A program made the translations under genes and the position numbers. The notes below the pieces were generated by a model, which was given only the letters and a program-made list of their open reading frames with translations, did no database searches and had not been told where the DNA came from. From Ilumatobacteraceae bacterium (GTDB lineage Bacteria > Actinomycetota > Acidimicrobiia > Acidimicrobiales > Ilumatobacteraceae), in the NCBI GenBank assembly GCA_013213745.1, contig JABSQH010000075.1:1-64000 (forward strand): a stretch of 64,000 nt of DNA. Reading direction: 5' to 3'. Below are positions 28,671 to 37,460 of this stretch, piece after piece (within the stretch, counting starts at the first letter, position 1; every line of letters starts with the position of its first letter).

Positions 28671-29543
28671 ATGGCGGTGTTCGTAGCGACCGATGTCGAA
28701 AGCGCCGTCCAACGTCTCGACGATCGGCCTGACTCGGTGGTGCTTGCTGGCGGTACCGATCTGATGGTCGAGGTCAACGACGGCCGGCTGCGTCCATCGC
28801 CCGATGCTGACGTGGTGGCCGTGAACCGAGTCGCCGAACTGCGGTCGTGGCGTCACGACTCGGCGGCCGCCACCGTCACGATCGGCGCCGCCGTGACGTA
28901 CTCCGAGATGCTCGACGAACCGCTGGCGACGTTGGCCCCAGCGCTGGCCGAGGCGGCGCGCACGGTGGGCTCGCCCCAGATCCGCAACGCGGGAACGCTG
29001 GGCGGGAACCTCGGGACCTGTTCGCCGGCAGGCGACGGGTTGCCGGTACTCGCGGCACTCGACGCCTCCGTCGAGATCGCGTCGGTCGCCGGACGGCGCT
29101 CGGTCGCAGTGCTCGATCTGATGAAGGGTCCGAAACGGACGACGCTCGAGCCGGGCGATCTCATCGTGTCGTTCACGCTGCCGGTGGTCGACGGGTGGCA
29201 GGGCTACGCCAAAGTCGGTGTGCGCAACGCAATGGTCATCGCCATCGCATCGACCTGCCTGGTACTCGACCGTCAACGTCAACGCGTCGGCCTGGCCCTC
29301 GGATCAGTCGGACCGACCGTGCTGCGAGTTCCGGCCGCCGAGACCAAATTTGCAGCCGCGCTCGATTGGCGAACGATGACCGCCGAGCGCGACGCGGTTC
29401 AGGCGTTCGGCGATGGTGCCGCGCAGACCGCCGCTCCGATCGACGACCACCGATCGAGTGCTGAATATCGACGGCATGCCATCGGCGTTCTCACCCGTCG
29501 GTTGGCGGCCCGCGGTCTCGACACCGCCGGCCGGGCCGCATGA
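28671..29543 (+). CDS. Xanthine dehydrogenase-family FAD-binding subunit (CoxM/XdhB type)
   Basis: The FAD subunit of a molybdenum hydroxylase, about 290 residues. The FAD-binding loop VVLAGGTDLMVEVNDGR is near residue 30, and IRNAGTLGGNLGTCSPAGDG near residue 105 is the second FAD motif. YAKVGVRNAM is in the C-terminal domain. It passes electrons from the iron-sulfur subunit to NAD or another acceptor. ATG 28671 is chosen over GTG 28650. Its stop overlaps the next start (ATGA). Confidence 0.92.
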   Translation: MAVFVATDVESAVQRLDDRPDSVVLAGGTDLMVEVNDGRLRPSPDADVVAVNRVAELRSWRHDSAAATVTIGAAVTYSEMLDEPLATLAPALAEAARTVGSPQIRNAGTLGGNLGTCSPAGDGLPVLAALDASVEIASVAGRRSVAVLDLMKGPKRTTLEPGDLIVSFTLPVVDGWQGYAKVGVRNAMVIAIASTCLVLDRQRQRVGLALGSVGPTVLRVPAAETKFAAALDWRTMTAERDAVQAFGDGAAQTAAPIDDHRSSAEYRRHAIGVLTRRLAARGLDTAGRAA

Positions 29544-30013
29544 CGAATCACTTCACCCTGCGCGTCAATGGCGCCGACCACGACGTCCGCGATTCGTGGC
29601 TCGGCGAGAGCCTGCTCGACGTGTTGCGTGACCGCATCGGCTTGCTCGGTAGCAAAGGGGCATGCGAACAAGGCGAGTGCGGTTCCTGCAGCGTCGTGAT
29701 CGACGGTGAGCTCGTCTGCTCGTGTCTGGTGATGGCCGCGTCGACGATCGGGCAGTCGATCACCACGGTGGAGGGAATCGCTACCGATGGCGCACCGAGT
29801 GACGTGCAGCGCGCATTCGTCGACGCCGGGGCGGTGCAATGCGGCTTCTGCACACCCGGGCTGATCGTCGCAGTGCACTCGCTGCTCGAGTCCGACGGCG
29901 AACCGACCGAGACCGAGGTACGCGAGGCCTTGGCTGGGAATCTGTGCCGCTGCACGGGGTACGGGCGCATTCTCGAAGCTGTCGAACGAGTCGTCGTGGA
30001 GCGCCGCCGATGA
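29540..30013 (+). CDS. Xanthine dehydrogenase-family 2Fe-2S subunit (CoxS type)
   Basis: A 157-residue iron-sulfur subunit with two [2Fe-2S] clusters. The plant-type ferredoxin site is CEQGECGSC plus the later CSC (Cys42, 47, 50, 62), and the second cluster uses CGFC (101, 104) and CRC (136, 138). It relays electrons from the molybdenum site to FAD. The 4-bp overlaps on both sides (ATGA) show that the three subunits are translated as a unit. Confidence 0.95.
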   Translation: MTNHFTLRVNGADHDVRDSWLGESLLDVLRDRIGLLGSKGACEQGECGSCSVVIDGELVCSCLVMAASTIGQSITTVEGIATDGAPSDVQRAFVDAGAVQCGFCTPGLIVAVHSLLESDGEPTETEVREALAGNLCRCTGYGRILEAVERVVVERRR

Positions 30014-32355
30014 CCGTGCTCGACGCACCCTCGGCAATCCGGCCTGGCACGCTCGGCGACTCAGTGCTGCGTCCGGACGGTACGGCCAAGGTGCAAGGTT
30101 CGTTCGAGTTCTGCTCCGATCTCAATGCCGAAGGGTGCGTCTGGGGAGCGACGCTGCGCTCGCCCCATCCGTATGCCCGGATTCGTTCGATCGATGTGTC
30201 CGCTGCGTGGAGGGTGCCCGGCGTACTTGCCGTGATCACTGCCGACGATGTGCCCGGTCAGGCCAACTACGGCTTGATCGTTCCTGATCAACCGGTGTTC
30301 GCCGCCGACGTCGTCCGCTATGTGGGCGAGCCGATTGCTGCCGTCGCCGGCGACGATCCAGAAGTCTGTCGCCGCGCCCTGGCCGCGATCGAGGTCGACT
30401 ACGACGTCCTCGAGCCGCTGATCGACGCTGAGGCGGCCCTCGACCCGAACACACCGGCGATCCACCCCGACGGCAACGTGATCTCGTCGCAGCCCGTCAT
30501 CCACGGCGATCGGGACGCAACGGGCGATGTCGTCGTCGAGGCAACGTACGAAGTCGGCATGCAAGATCAGGCGTTCCTGGGGTTGGAAGCGGCATTGGCC
30601 ATCCCCGATCCCGGGGGACGCGGTCTCGAGGTGTACGTCGCCACCCAATGGATGCACGAAGACCGTCGTCAAATGGCCGACTGCCTCGGTCTCGACCCGG
30701 AGTCGGTGCGCCTCGTTCTCGGGGGCGTGGGCGGTGCCTTCGGGGCACGCGAAGACATCAGCTTGCAGATTCACACCAGCCTGTTGGCGCTCCGGCTCGG
30801 GCGACCGGTGCGCATGGCGTACGACCGCGCCGAGAGTTTTCTCGGCCACGTGCACCGTCATCCCGCAACGATGTGGATGCGCCATCACGCCACCGCCGAC
30901 GGCCAGTTGGTCAAAGTCGAATCGCGGATGGTGTTCGACGGTGGCGCGTATGCCTCGACGTCAGAAGCCGTGTTGCTCAACGCCGTGACCCAAGCGCCTG
31001 GACCGTACCGCTGCCCGAATGCGGTCATTGAAGGTCATGCCGTGCGCACCAACCACCTTCCATGCGGCGCGATGCGTGGCTTCGGAGTGGTGCAGGTCTG
31101 TTTCGCCCACGAGTCACAGATGGACAAGCTCGCCGATGCCTGCGGCGTCGATCCGTGGGAGCTGCGGCTGCAGAACGCGATGCATACCGGCGACACCACG
31201 ATCACCGGGCAGGTCGTGCACAACGTGGCACCGGTCGAAGAATGCCTGCGCGCGACCGCAGCGCTGCCACTTCCCGACGAGCCGGTCGGTGGACACCCGC
31301 GAGCCGATGGCTCCGCCGACGTGATGAAGACTCCGGGCGGCGCCGGTCGCACGACCGACGCGTCCGATGTTGTGCGCGGCATCGGGTGGGGGGTGTCGAT
31401 GAAGAACCTGATGTACTCCGCTGGTTTCGATGACTACTCCACGGCCCGCTGTCGCCTCGCCGACGGCGTCGTCACCCTCAAGTTCGCCACGGTCGAGGTC
31501 GGACAGGGATTCGTCACGCTGGCCGGACAGATTGCGCGGTCGGTGCTCGGTGTCGACGACGTCGTGCTCGGACGGATCGACACCCAAGTCGGCTCCGCTG
31601 GCTCCACGTCGGCCTCTCGGCAGACGTGGATGAGCGGTGGGGCGGTCGCGGCGGCGTGCCGAGCCGTGCGCGATCGCTTGTTCCTCCACGTCGCAGAGCA
31701 GCACGATGTTGATCCAGGACAACTGGAGATCGACGGTACGGACGTCCGCGATGAGGCCAGCGGCTGGCGGATTCCGGTCGTCGATGCCAGCGCGGGCGTC
31801 GATATCGACGAGACCGTCGAGTACCGACATCCAGCAACCGAGCCGCTCGACGAGAACGGTCAGGGAGACTGCCACGTGGGTTTCGTGTTCGTCGCCCACC
31901 GCGCCGTGGTCGACGTCGACCCGGAACTCGGGCTGGTCAAGGTCGTGCAGATCGCAACGGCCCAGGACGTCGGACGAGCGCTCAACCCGCTGTCGATCAC
32001 CGGCCAGATCGAAGGTGGCGTCGCCCAAGGGCTCGGATTGGCGGTGATGGAGGAGATCATCCAAACCGACGGAATCATCCGCAACGGCAACTTCACGGAC
32101 TATCTGTTGCCGACATTCCTCGACATGCCCGACGTGGTGGCCACCTTGATCGAACAGCCGGATCCGTTGGCGCCACTCGGGGCGAAGGGTGTTGGCGAAC
32201 CGCCAACCATCTCGTCGACGCCGGCGATCGTGGCGGCCATTCGTGACGCACTCCGCCAGGTCGACGGGGTCGGCCGCCCGCTCGATCGTGTCCCGGTTCG
32301 GCCCGCCGACATCTGTTTGCCGGCGCGTGCCTCGGCATCATCGACGACGGGGTAG
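30010..32355 (+). CDS. Xanthine dehydrogenase-family molybdopterin-binding subunit
   Basis: A 781-residue catalytic subunit. The residues that define purine hydroxylation are present: Glu248 in GGAFGARED, Arg356 in CGAMRGFG and the catalytic Glu730 in GAKGVGEPP. It lacks the AYXCSFR loop of form I CO dehydrogenase, so xanthine/hypoxanthine dehydrogenase is the best call, although related aldehyde or N-heterocycle dehydrogenases remain possible. The frame opens 171 bp upstream, but ATG 30010 overlaps the 2Fe-2S stop. No XdhC chaperone is present in the window. The phosphoribosyltransferase 11 bp downstream supports a purine role. Confidence 0.88.
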   Translation: MTVLDAPSAIRPGTLGDSVLRPDGTAKVQGSFEFCSDLNAEGCVWGATLRSPHPYARIRSIDVSAAWRVPGVLAVITADDVPGQANYGLIVPDQPVFAADVVRYVGEPIAAVAGDDPEVCRRALAAIEVDYDVLEPLIDAEAALDPNTPAIHPDGNVISSQPVIHGDRDATGDVVVEATYEVGMQDQAFLGLEAALAIPDPGGRGLEVYVATQWMHEDRRQMADCLGLDPESVRLVLGGVGGAFGAREDISLQIHTSLLALRLGRPVRMAYDRAESFLGHVHRHPATMWMRHHATADGQLVKVESRMVFDGGAYASTSEAVLLNAVTQAPGPYRCPNAVIEGHAVRTNHLPCGAMRGFGVVQVCFAHESQMDKLADACGVDPWELRLQNAMHTGDTTITGQVVHNVAPVEECLRATAALPLPDEPVGGHPRADGSADVMKTPGGAGRTTDASDVVRGIGWGVSMKNLMYSAGFDDYSTARCRLADGVVTLKFATVEVGQGFVTLAGQIARSVLGVDDVVLGRIDTQVGSAGSTSASRQTWMSGGAVAAACRAVRDRLFLHVAEQHDVDPGQLEIDGTDVRDEASGWRIPVVDASAGVDIDETVEYRHPATEPLDENGQGDCHVGFVFVAHRAVVDVDPELGLVKVVQIATAQDVGRALNPLSITGQIEGGVAQGLGLAVMEEIIQTDGIIRNGNFTDYLLPTFLDMPDVVATLIEQPDPLAPLGAKGVGEPPTISSTPAIVAAIRDALRQVDGVGRPLDRVPVRPADICLPARASASSTTG

Positions 32356-32366
32356 GTTGCCGAGCG

Positions 32367-32864
32367 ATGTCGGACGAACGCGAGATCATGACCTGGGACA
32401 TGTTCGGTGAGGCCTCGCGTGAGGTCGCGCAGATGGTCGTCGACGACGGCTACGAACCCGACATGGTGCTGGCGATCGCCCGTGGCGGGCTCCTGATCGG
32501 CGGCTCGATCGGATACGCACTCTCGGTCAAGAACGTGTACACGATGAACGTCGAGTTCTATACCGGCGTCGACGAGCGTCTCGAGGTGCCCCACATCCTG
32601 CCGCCGGCGCCCGACTTCGTCGACATGGGTGACGCCCGGATTCTCATCGTCGATGATGTCGCCGACACCGGACACACGCTCGAGTCGGTCGAGGCGTTCT
32701 GCGACGGCAAGGTCGCCGAGGTGCGCACGGGTGTGCTGTACGAAAAGCCCCGCTCGATCGTGAAGTGCAACTACGTGTGGCGGCGCACCGATCTGTGGAT
32801 CAACTTCCCGTGGAGTGATCAGCCGCCCGTCGCCAAGCGCGAGTGGGCAGTGCGCGACGCTTAG
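32367..32864 (+). CDS. Phosphoribosyltransferase (purine-type PRTase)
   Basis: A 165-residue type I phosphoribosyltransferase. The PRPP-binding motif is ILIVDDVADTGHTLES near residue 92, and MVLAIARGGLLIGG near residue 34 forms the PPi loop. The C-terminal WINFPWSD is typical of the Gpt/xanthine-type branch. It would convert a free purine base and PRPP to the nucleotide. Its place directly after the xanthine-dehydrogenase subunits suggests a choice point between salvage and breakdown of the same base. The exact base is unknown. Confidence 0.82.
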   Translation: MSDEREIMTWDMFGEASREVAQMVVDDGYEPDMVLAIARGGLLIGGSIGYALSVKNVYTMNVEFYTGVDERLEVPHILPPAPDFVDMGDARILIVDDVADTGHTLESVEAFCDGKVAEVRTGVLYEKPRSIVKCNYVWRRTDLWINFPWSDQPPVAKREWAVRDA

Positions 32865-32871
32865 GGCCGAC

Positions 32872-32896
32872 GATCGCTGCGCAGTGACCAGCGATC
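32872..32896. terminator. Perfect 8-bp hairpin between convergent genes
   Basis: GATCGCTG (32872-32879) and CAGCGATC (32889-32896) form a perfect stem with a 9-base loop. It lies between the stop of the phosphoribosyltransferase gene (plus) and overlaps the stop of the site-2 protease gene (minus), so it can terminate both transcripts. There is no U-tract. Confidence 0.55.
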
Positions 32897-33977
32897 AGCT
32901 GCTGAACGCAGCCTGTTGCGCTTTGGTCAGCCGTTCTTGCAGCTTGGAGGGTGGCACGACGCCCGTGAGCTGCTCGTCGTCGTTCCACACGGTGACCACG
33001 GGCCGAAGCGGGTTGAGCCGGGGCAGGACTGCCGTCAGCTCCTCGTCGGGGGTCGCCCTTGCTGTCTTGCTGAACGGTGTCATCAGTTGGGTCAGCATGA
33101 CCATGCCGCGACGTTCGGCGGGGACCGCCCACATCTGATCTTCGAGGACCAAACCATCGAGTTCACCGTCGTCGCCGACCACCGCAACGGCGCCCGCGTT
33201 GCCCAAGCGTTGGCGCTGCCACAACATTGAGTCAGCATCCATGTCGGCTCCGGCCTGCGCTACGCCGAACCAGGTGAGATCGCGTACCTTCACGCCGTCG
33301 AGTTGCTGACGCAGGAATGCGGCCATGATCTCGGCTCGGGCGTTCAATGCGATGAACAGGCCCGACGCGATCAGCAACAGGGCGAAAAAGACCGGAATGA
33401 GGCCGATGAACACGAGCCACACAGCGAAGATGTTGATGCTCCAACCGAGCAGACGTCCCGCCTGACCGGCGTCGCGCATCGCCCGGTACTTGTCGCCGGT
33501 GCGGGCCCAGCGGATGGCCCGGACAACACGTCCACCGTCGAGGGGAGCGCCAGGCAACATGTTGAACACCGCGAGTAACGCGTTGAGGAATCCGATGCCG
33601 AACAACAGGTCGCTGCTGAGCGCGAGACCCGATCCGATGAACGCAATGGCGAGCACCGCGCTCACGGCGGGGCCGGCGATAGCGATCAGCCCGTCAGCGC
33701 GCGGCGTTGGCGGTTCGCGGTCGAGTCGCGCCACGCCACCCAAGGCCCACAGATCGATCGATTCCGTGTTGACGCCAAACCGACGGGCGACGAGGGCGTG
33801 CCCGAACTCGTGGGCGAGGATCGACCCGAAGAACACGATGGTGGCGAGGACACCAGCAACCACTCCGAGGTTCGTCGACCAGTTCAGGCCGATCAAGGCC
33901 GCAATGAACGCCATACTCCAGTGGGCGCGAACCGGAATCCCGGCATACCGACCCAAGTTGAGCGACCCGGCGTTCAT
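32895..33977 (-). CDS. Site-2 protease family zinc metalloprotease (M50B) with C-terminal CBS-like region
   Basis: A 360-residue intramembrane protease. HEFGH at residues 56-60 supplies the zinc-binding His pair and catalytic Glu, and NMLPGAPLDGGR at about 140 supplies the third ligand Asp. Six or so helices lie in the first 240 residues. The C-terminal ~120 residues look like a CBS-domain pair, as in Rip3-type proteases, which may sense a nucleotide. Such enzymes cut membrane-bound anti-sigma factors or other regulators; the target is unknown. ATG 33977 is chosen because the longer frame is Arg-rich noise. Confidence 0.85.
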   Translation of the reverse strand: MNAGSLNLGRYAGIPVRAHWSMAFIAALIGLNWSTNLGVVAGVLATIVFFGSILAHEFGHALVARRFGVNTESIDLWALGGVARLDREPPTPRADGLIAIAGPAVSAVLAIAFIGSGLALSSDLLFGIGFLNALLAVFNMLPGAPLDGGRVVRAIRWARTGDKYRAMRDAGQAGRLLGWSINIFAVWLVFIGLIPVFFALLLIASGLFIALNARAEIMAAFLRQQLDGVKVRDLTWFGVAQAGADMDADSMLWQRQRLGNAGAVAVVGDDGELDGLVLEDQMWAVPAERRGMVMLTQLMTPFSKTARATPDEELTAVLPRLNPLRPVVTVWNDDEQLTGVVPPSKLQERLTKAQQAAFSS

Positions 33978-34002
33978 CGCTGCGGCAGCATCCTTTCGTC
34001 GA

Positions 34003-34041
34003 GACCCATCGCAGATGAGATGATCACGTCGACGATGGGTC
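34003..34041. promoter_or_regulatory. 9-bp perfect inverted repeat in a divergent promoter region
   Basis: GACCCATCG (34003-34011) and CGATGGGTC (34033-34041) are exact inverted copies separated by 21 bases. They lie in the 140-bp gap between the divergent site-2 protease and amidohydrolase genes. A relatively A+T-rich stretch (CAGTACATATAACC, around 34048-34061) next to it could hold a -10 element for leftward transcription. In that case the repeat would be in the protease leader. It may be an operator or a leader hairpin. Confidence 0.35.
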
Positions 34042-34117
34042 GCCTCTTCAGTACATATAACCGTAGGCCGCGCCGAGACATTCCGCCTTGCGGACCTGGT
34101 GAGAACCGGGTGAGAGC

Positions 34118-35380
34118 ATGACCACACCGGTGATCGACATCGATCGACTTGTTGCCCGGCTCGATCAGTTGGCCGAGATCGGACGGATCGACGGGCCCAA
34201 CGGTGAATGGGGAAACGCCCGGCTGGCGTTGACCGACGATGACAAGGCCGGCCGCGACCTCGTGGTGGAGTGGATGCGATCGCTCGGCCTCGCAGTCGAG
34301 ATCGACAGAGTCGGCAACATCGTGGGAACACGTGTCGGTGACAACATGGCCTTGGCGCCGGTGATGACCGGATCGCACATCGACACCGTCGGCACCGGCG
34401 GGCGCTTCGACGGCACGCTCGGCGTGCTCGCAGGCCTCGAAGTGGTCGAGGCGATGAACTCCGCAGGTGTCACCACCGAACGGCCCGTCGCCGTCGCCGT
34501 GTTCACCGACGAGGAGGGCTCACGGTTCCCGCCCGACATGCTCGGCAGTCTCGTCTACGCAGGTGGCATGCCGCTCGAGGCCGCGTTGGCGATCGAGGCG
34601 GTGGATGATGGAGCCACGCTCGGTGACGAACTCACGCGCATCGGCTACTCCGGTGGAGCGCCGTGTCCGCCCGTCGCCGCACCCCACGCCTTCGTCGAGC
34701 TGCACATCGAACAGGGCCCGGTGCTCGAGGCAGAAGCCATCGACATCGGGGTGGTCACCGATGTGCAGGGCATCTCGTGGACCGAGGTGACCATAACCGG
34801 CCGGTCGGCGCACGCGGGCACGACGCCGATGGCGATGCGCCGCGATCCCGGATACGTCGCTGCCTCCATCACCACGTTCGTCCGCGACCTCACCCGGCGA
34901 TTCGGGCCGCCGTTGGTCGGCACCGTCGGTCGGATCGAGCTCGTGCCCAACCTGGTCAATGTCGTGCCGGCCCGCGCCACCGTGACCGTTGATCTGCGCC
35001 ACACCGACGACGATCGTCTGGGTGAGGCGAACGAGATGTTCGCCCGGCATCTCGACGAACTCGCGGAGTCGGAGAACGTCGAGATCACGACGCGCTCACT
35101 GGCCAGCTTCTCTTCGGTCGAGTTCGATTCGACGACGGTCGATCGTGTCGCCGCCAGCGCCGAGCGACTGGGATATTCCCATCGGCGCATCGTGAGCGGT
35201 GCTGGCCACGACGCACAGATGCTGGCGCGGATCTGCCCGAGCGGCATGATTTTCGTGCCGAGCGCCGGCGGACTGAGTCACAACATCGCCGAATACACCG
35301 CTCCTGAACATTTGGCTGCCGGCGCGGCGGTGCTCCTCGACGTGGTGCTCGATCTGGCATCAGGGACCGTTGCGGACTGA
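34118..35380 (+). CDS. Zn-dependent hydrolase, allantoate amidohydrolase / N-carbamoylase family
   Basis: A 420-residue M20-type dinuclear metallohydrolase. Metal ligands and active-site residues are visible: GSHIDTV (His87), GRFDGTLG (Asp98), TDEEGSRF (Glu132-Glu133), ELHIEQGP (His196) and LSHN (His388). Family members hydrolyse allantoate, N-carbamoyl amino acids or beta-ureidopropionate. Near a xanthine-dehydrogenase cluster, ureide breakdown is plausible. No urate oxidase or allantoinase is in the window, so the substrate is not settled. A GGTGAGAGC ribosome-binding site precedes ATG 34118. Confidence 0.85.
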   Translation: MTTPVIDIDRLVARLDQLAEIGRIDGPNGEWGNARLALTDDDKAGRDLVVEWMRSLGLAVEIDRVGNIVGTRVGDNMALAPVMTGSHIDTVGTGGRFDGTLGVLAGLEVVEAMNSAGVTTERPVAVAVFTDEEGSRFPPDMLGSLVYAGGMPLEAALAIEAVDDGATLGDELTRIGYSGGAPCPPVAAPHAFVELHIEQGPVLEAEAIDIGVVTDVQGISWTEVTITGRSAHAGTTPMAMRRDPGYVAASITTFVRDLTRRFGPPLVGTVGRIELVPNLVNVVPARATVTVDLRHTDDDRLGEANEMFARHLDELAESENVEITTRSLASFSSVEFDSTTVDRVAASAERLGYSHRRIVSGAGHDAQMLARICPSGMIFVPSAGGLSHNIAEYTAPEHLAAGAAVLLDVVLDLASGTVAD

Positions 35381-35382
35381 GC

Positions 35383-35396
35383 CGACCGCTCGGTCG
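35383..35396. terminator. Small palindrome between convergent genes
   Basis: CGACCG and CGGTCG form a palindrome with a 2-base centre in the 16-bp gap between the amidohydrolase stop and the stop of the binding-protein gene. It is short, so a terminator role is only suggested by position. Confidence 0.25.
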
Positions 35397-36566
35397 CTAC
35401 AGGCCGATCGACGTATCGATGAACTCGTTCGTCACGAGGTCATCGGGAGTGAGGTCGTCCGGCGGATCGGTCGCCGCCAGGACGTCGACCGCAAGCGGCA
35501 AGAAGTCGGCCACGCGGTCGAGGTCGAAGTCGCCGATCGTGTCGTTCGGCCCGTTGTCGACGATGCCGATCTGCAGTTGCTGCTCGATCGAGAACTCGGC
35601 CAGTGGCAGGTCGTAGATCCAGAAGTCATCGAATGCAGCGACGACGTCGACGATGAGCTGGTTGGTCTCGTCGGGATCATTCGCGTAGGCCACGATCGTC
35701 TCCTGCATCAGTGGGACGAACGCCTTCAGGCACGGGCGTGCGTCGTCGAGACGCTCGGTGAGGACGCCGATGGACTGCGAGTAGGTCTCCCAACCCGTGT
35801 CGTGGATCAACTCGAATGAGACTGGAGACCCCCACTCGGGAATCAGGAATTCGTAGGTGAACGGTTCTGAGGTGGCGAATCCCTGCTGAGCAACCGCGCC
35901 GCCCTCGGCCACGAACACCGCAGGTGAACCGTCGTAGCTCGGGTCGAGCTGGTCGGCGCGCACCTGGCCGGAGTTCACGAGGAAATCCATGTACGACTCG
36001 TTGGCCGAGTACCGAATCGTGACGTCGTCATCTTGCAAGTCGGCGATCGCGGACACACCCGGATGGCTGGCCGGGTCCCACATCACGACCTGTGGGTTGA
36101 TCTCGAGCGGGGCGACAACCGCAGTCGTCGCGATCTGTGAGTAGTTGCGCACCTGGTCGTCGGTGTTCAGATAGCCGAGCAGCACGTCGCGATCGGTCTG
36201 CATGGTCTCGATCACGCTGCCGCCGGCGATCGCCGGACCGCCGGTACGTACCTCGACATCGATGCCGGTCTCGGTGCCGTCGGCTGTGACCAGGGGCCCG
36301 CGCACGACCTTGGCGGCGGTGTCGATCTCGGGGTCTGGTCCGATGAGTTGGTACGTCGCCCCGTACTCGGCCTCGGGGAACCAGTCGGTTTGGATGACCA
36401 ACGGATCGGGGCACACCGCAGCAACACCGGTCGGCGATTCGTCGGCGGGGCCGCCGGTGGATGTGGCGTTCGTACTCTCGTCGCCTGCGTCGTCGCTGCA
36501 CGCGGCAGCGATCATCACCGCAGCAAGCGTTGCCAGCGTCGCGAGTCGATGGGGTGTCGTTCGCAT
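35397..36566 (-). CDS. NMT1/SsuA-type ABC transporter substrate-binding lipoprotein
   Basis: A 389-residue secreted solute-binding protein. A signal peptide ends in the lipobox MIAAAC (Cys at about residue 23), followed by a Ser/Thr/Asp-rich linker. The mature part begins LVIQTDWFPEAEYGATYQL, where WFPEAEYGATY matches the N-terminal strand and ligand loop of NMT1/THI5-like proteins. These bind pyrimidines, sulfonates or other small organics; the ligand is unknown. It is the last gene of a minus-strand operon with permease, ATPase, gamma-glutamyltransferase-like enzyme and GDPD. Confidence 0.85.
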   Translation of the reverse strand: MRTTPHRLATLATLAAVMIAAACSDDAGDESTNATSTGGPADESPTGVAAVCPDPLVIQTDWFPEAEYGATYQLIGPDPEIDTAAKVVRGPLVTADGTETGIDVEVRTGGPAIAGGSVIETMQTDRDVLLGYLNTDDQVRNYSQIATTAVVAPLEINPQVVMWDPASHPGVSAIADLQDDDVTIRYSANESYMDFLVNSGQVRADQLDPSYDGSPAVFVAEGGAVAQQGFATSEPFTYEFLIPEWGSPVSFELIHDTGWETYSQSIGVLTERLDDARPCLKAFVPLMQETIVAYANDPDETNQLIVDVVAAFDDFWIYDLPLAEFSIEQQLQIGIVDNGPNDTIGDFDLDRVADFLPLAVDVLAATDPPDDLTPDDLVTNEFIDTSIGL

Positions 36567-36620
36567 CGAGGCGAAGATACGGCTCGGATCGCCCGACCGG
36601 TCGACGATGCGCAGATTTCT

Positions 36621-37460
36621 TCAGCGGGCAGCCGGCTCATACCACGCGCCGACGACACGGCGGCCGAGCCAGCCGAAGAACCAGAACACGACGATGCCGA
36701 GCACGGCGGCGAGAATGACCGACCCGTACATCTGTTCATAGGCCAGGCTGGCGCGGTAGCGGTCGATCAACTGACCGATGCCGGGCTGACCCTGACGAAA
36801 GAAGAAGTCGCCCACGATCGCGCCGATCACTGCCAGGCCGGCGCTGATCTGTAGGCCCGTGAAGATCGCCGGCATCGCTGCAGGGAACTGCAACGTTCGC
36901 AGCTGCCTGAGCCGCGAGGCGCCATGCAGGGTCATCAGCTCGCGATGTGAACGATCGACCGAGAGCAGTCCAAAGAGCGTGTTGGCGACGATCGGGAAGA
37001 GGGCGATGATCACGCAGACCAGCACACGCGAACGGAATTCGAAGCCCCACAGCACACCGATGAGCGGGACAAAGGCGAGGATCGGGATCGCCTGCAGGGC
37101 GACGAGGTACGGGTAGATGGCTTGCTCGACCCATTTCGCCTGACTCATCAGCGTGGCCAACGCAATGCCGATCACGATTGCGATCGATAAACCGAGCAAC
37201 GCCACCTGCGCCGACAGCCACAACGCTTCGAGCTGATCACTGAGCCCGCCGCCAGCGCTCGTTGCCAGTGTGGCGGTGCCGCCGTCGACCGACCAGGTGA
37301 GAAATGCTTCCTGAACGACGTCGTGTGGTGGCGGAACGAGAAAACGCCGGTTCTCCGACATCAACACGTAGTGCGCGAGATACCACGTGCCGACGAAGCA
37401 GCCGAACACGATCACCGGTCCGATGATCCGCGCGAGTCGTGCCCGGCGATCGTCCGTCAC
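36621..37460 (-). CDS. ABC transporter permease (SsuC/TauC type)
   Basis: A 279-residue inner-membrane permease with six hydrophobic segments. The cytoplasmic coupling loop around LMTLHGASRLRQLRTLQFPAAMP is the EAA motif that contacts the ATPase. IGVLWGFEFRSRVLVCVIIALFP-like residues precede it, as in nitrate/sulfonate/pyrimidine importers. Its start overlaps the ATPase stop by 4 bp, and the binding protein follows 54 bp downstream. Confidence 0.9.
   Translation of the reverse strand: MTDDRRARLARIIGPVIVFGCFVGTWYLAHYVLMSENRRFLVPPPHDVVQEAFLTWSVDGGTATLATSAGGGLSDQLEALWLSAQVALLGLSIAIVIGIALATLMSQAKWVEQAIYPYLVALQAIPILAFVPLIGVLWGFEFRSRVLVCVIIALFPIVANTLFGLLSVDRSHRELMTLHGASRLRQLRTLQFPAAMPAIFTGLQISAGLAVIGAIVGDFFFRQGQPGIGQLIDRYRASLAYEQMYGSVILAAVLGIVVFWFFGWLGRRVVGAWYEPAAR

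Noticed and set aside
30010-32355. CO dehydrogenase large subunit
   Set aside because: The form I active-site loop AYXCSFR is absent; purine-hydroxylase residues are present instead.
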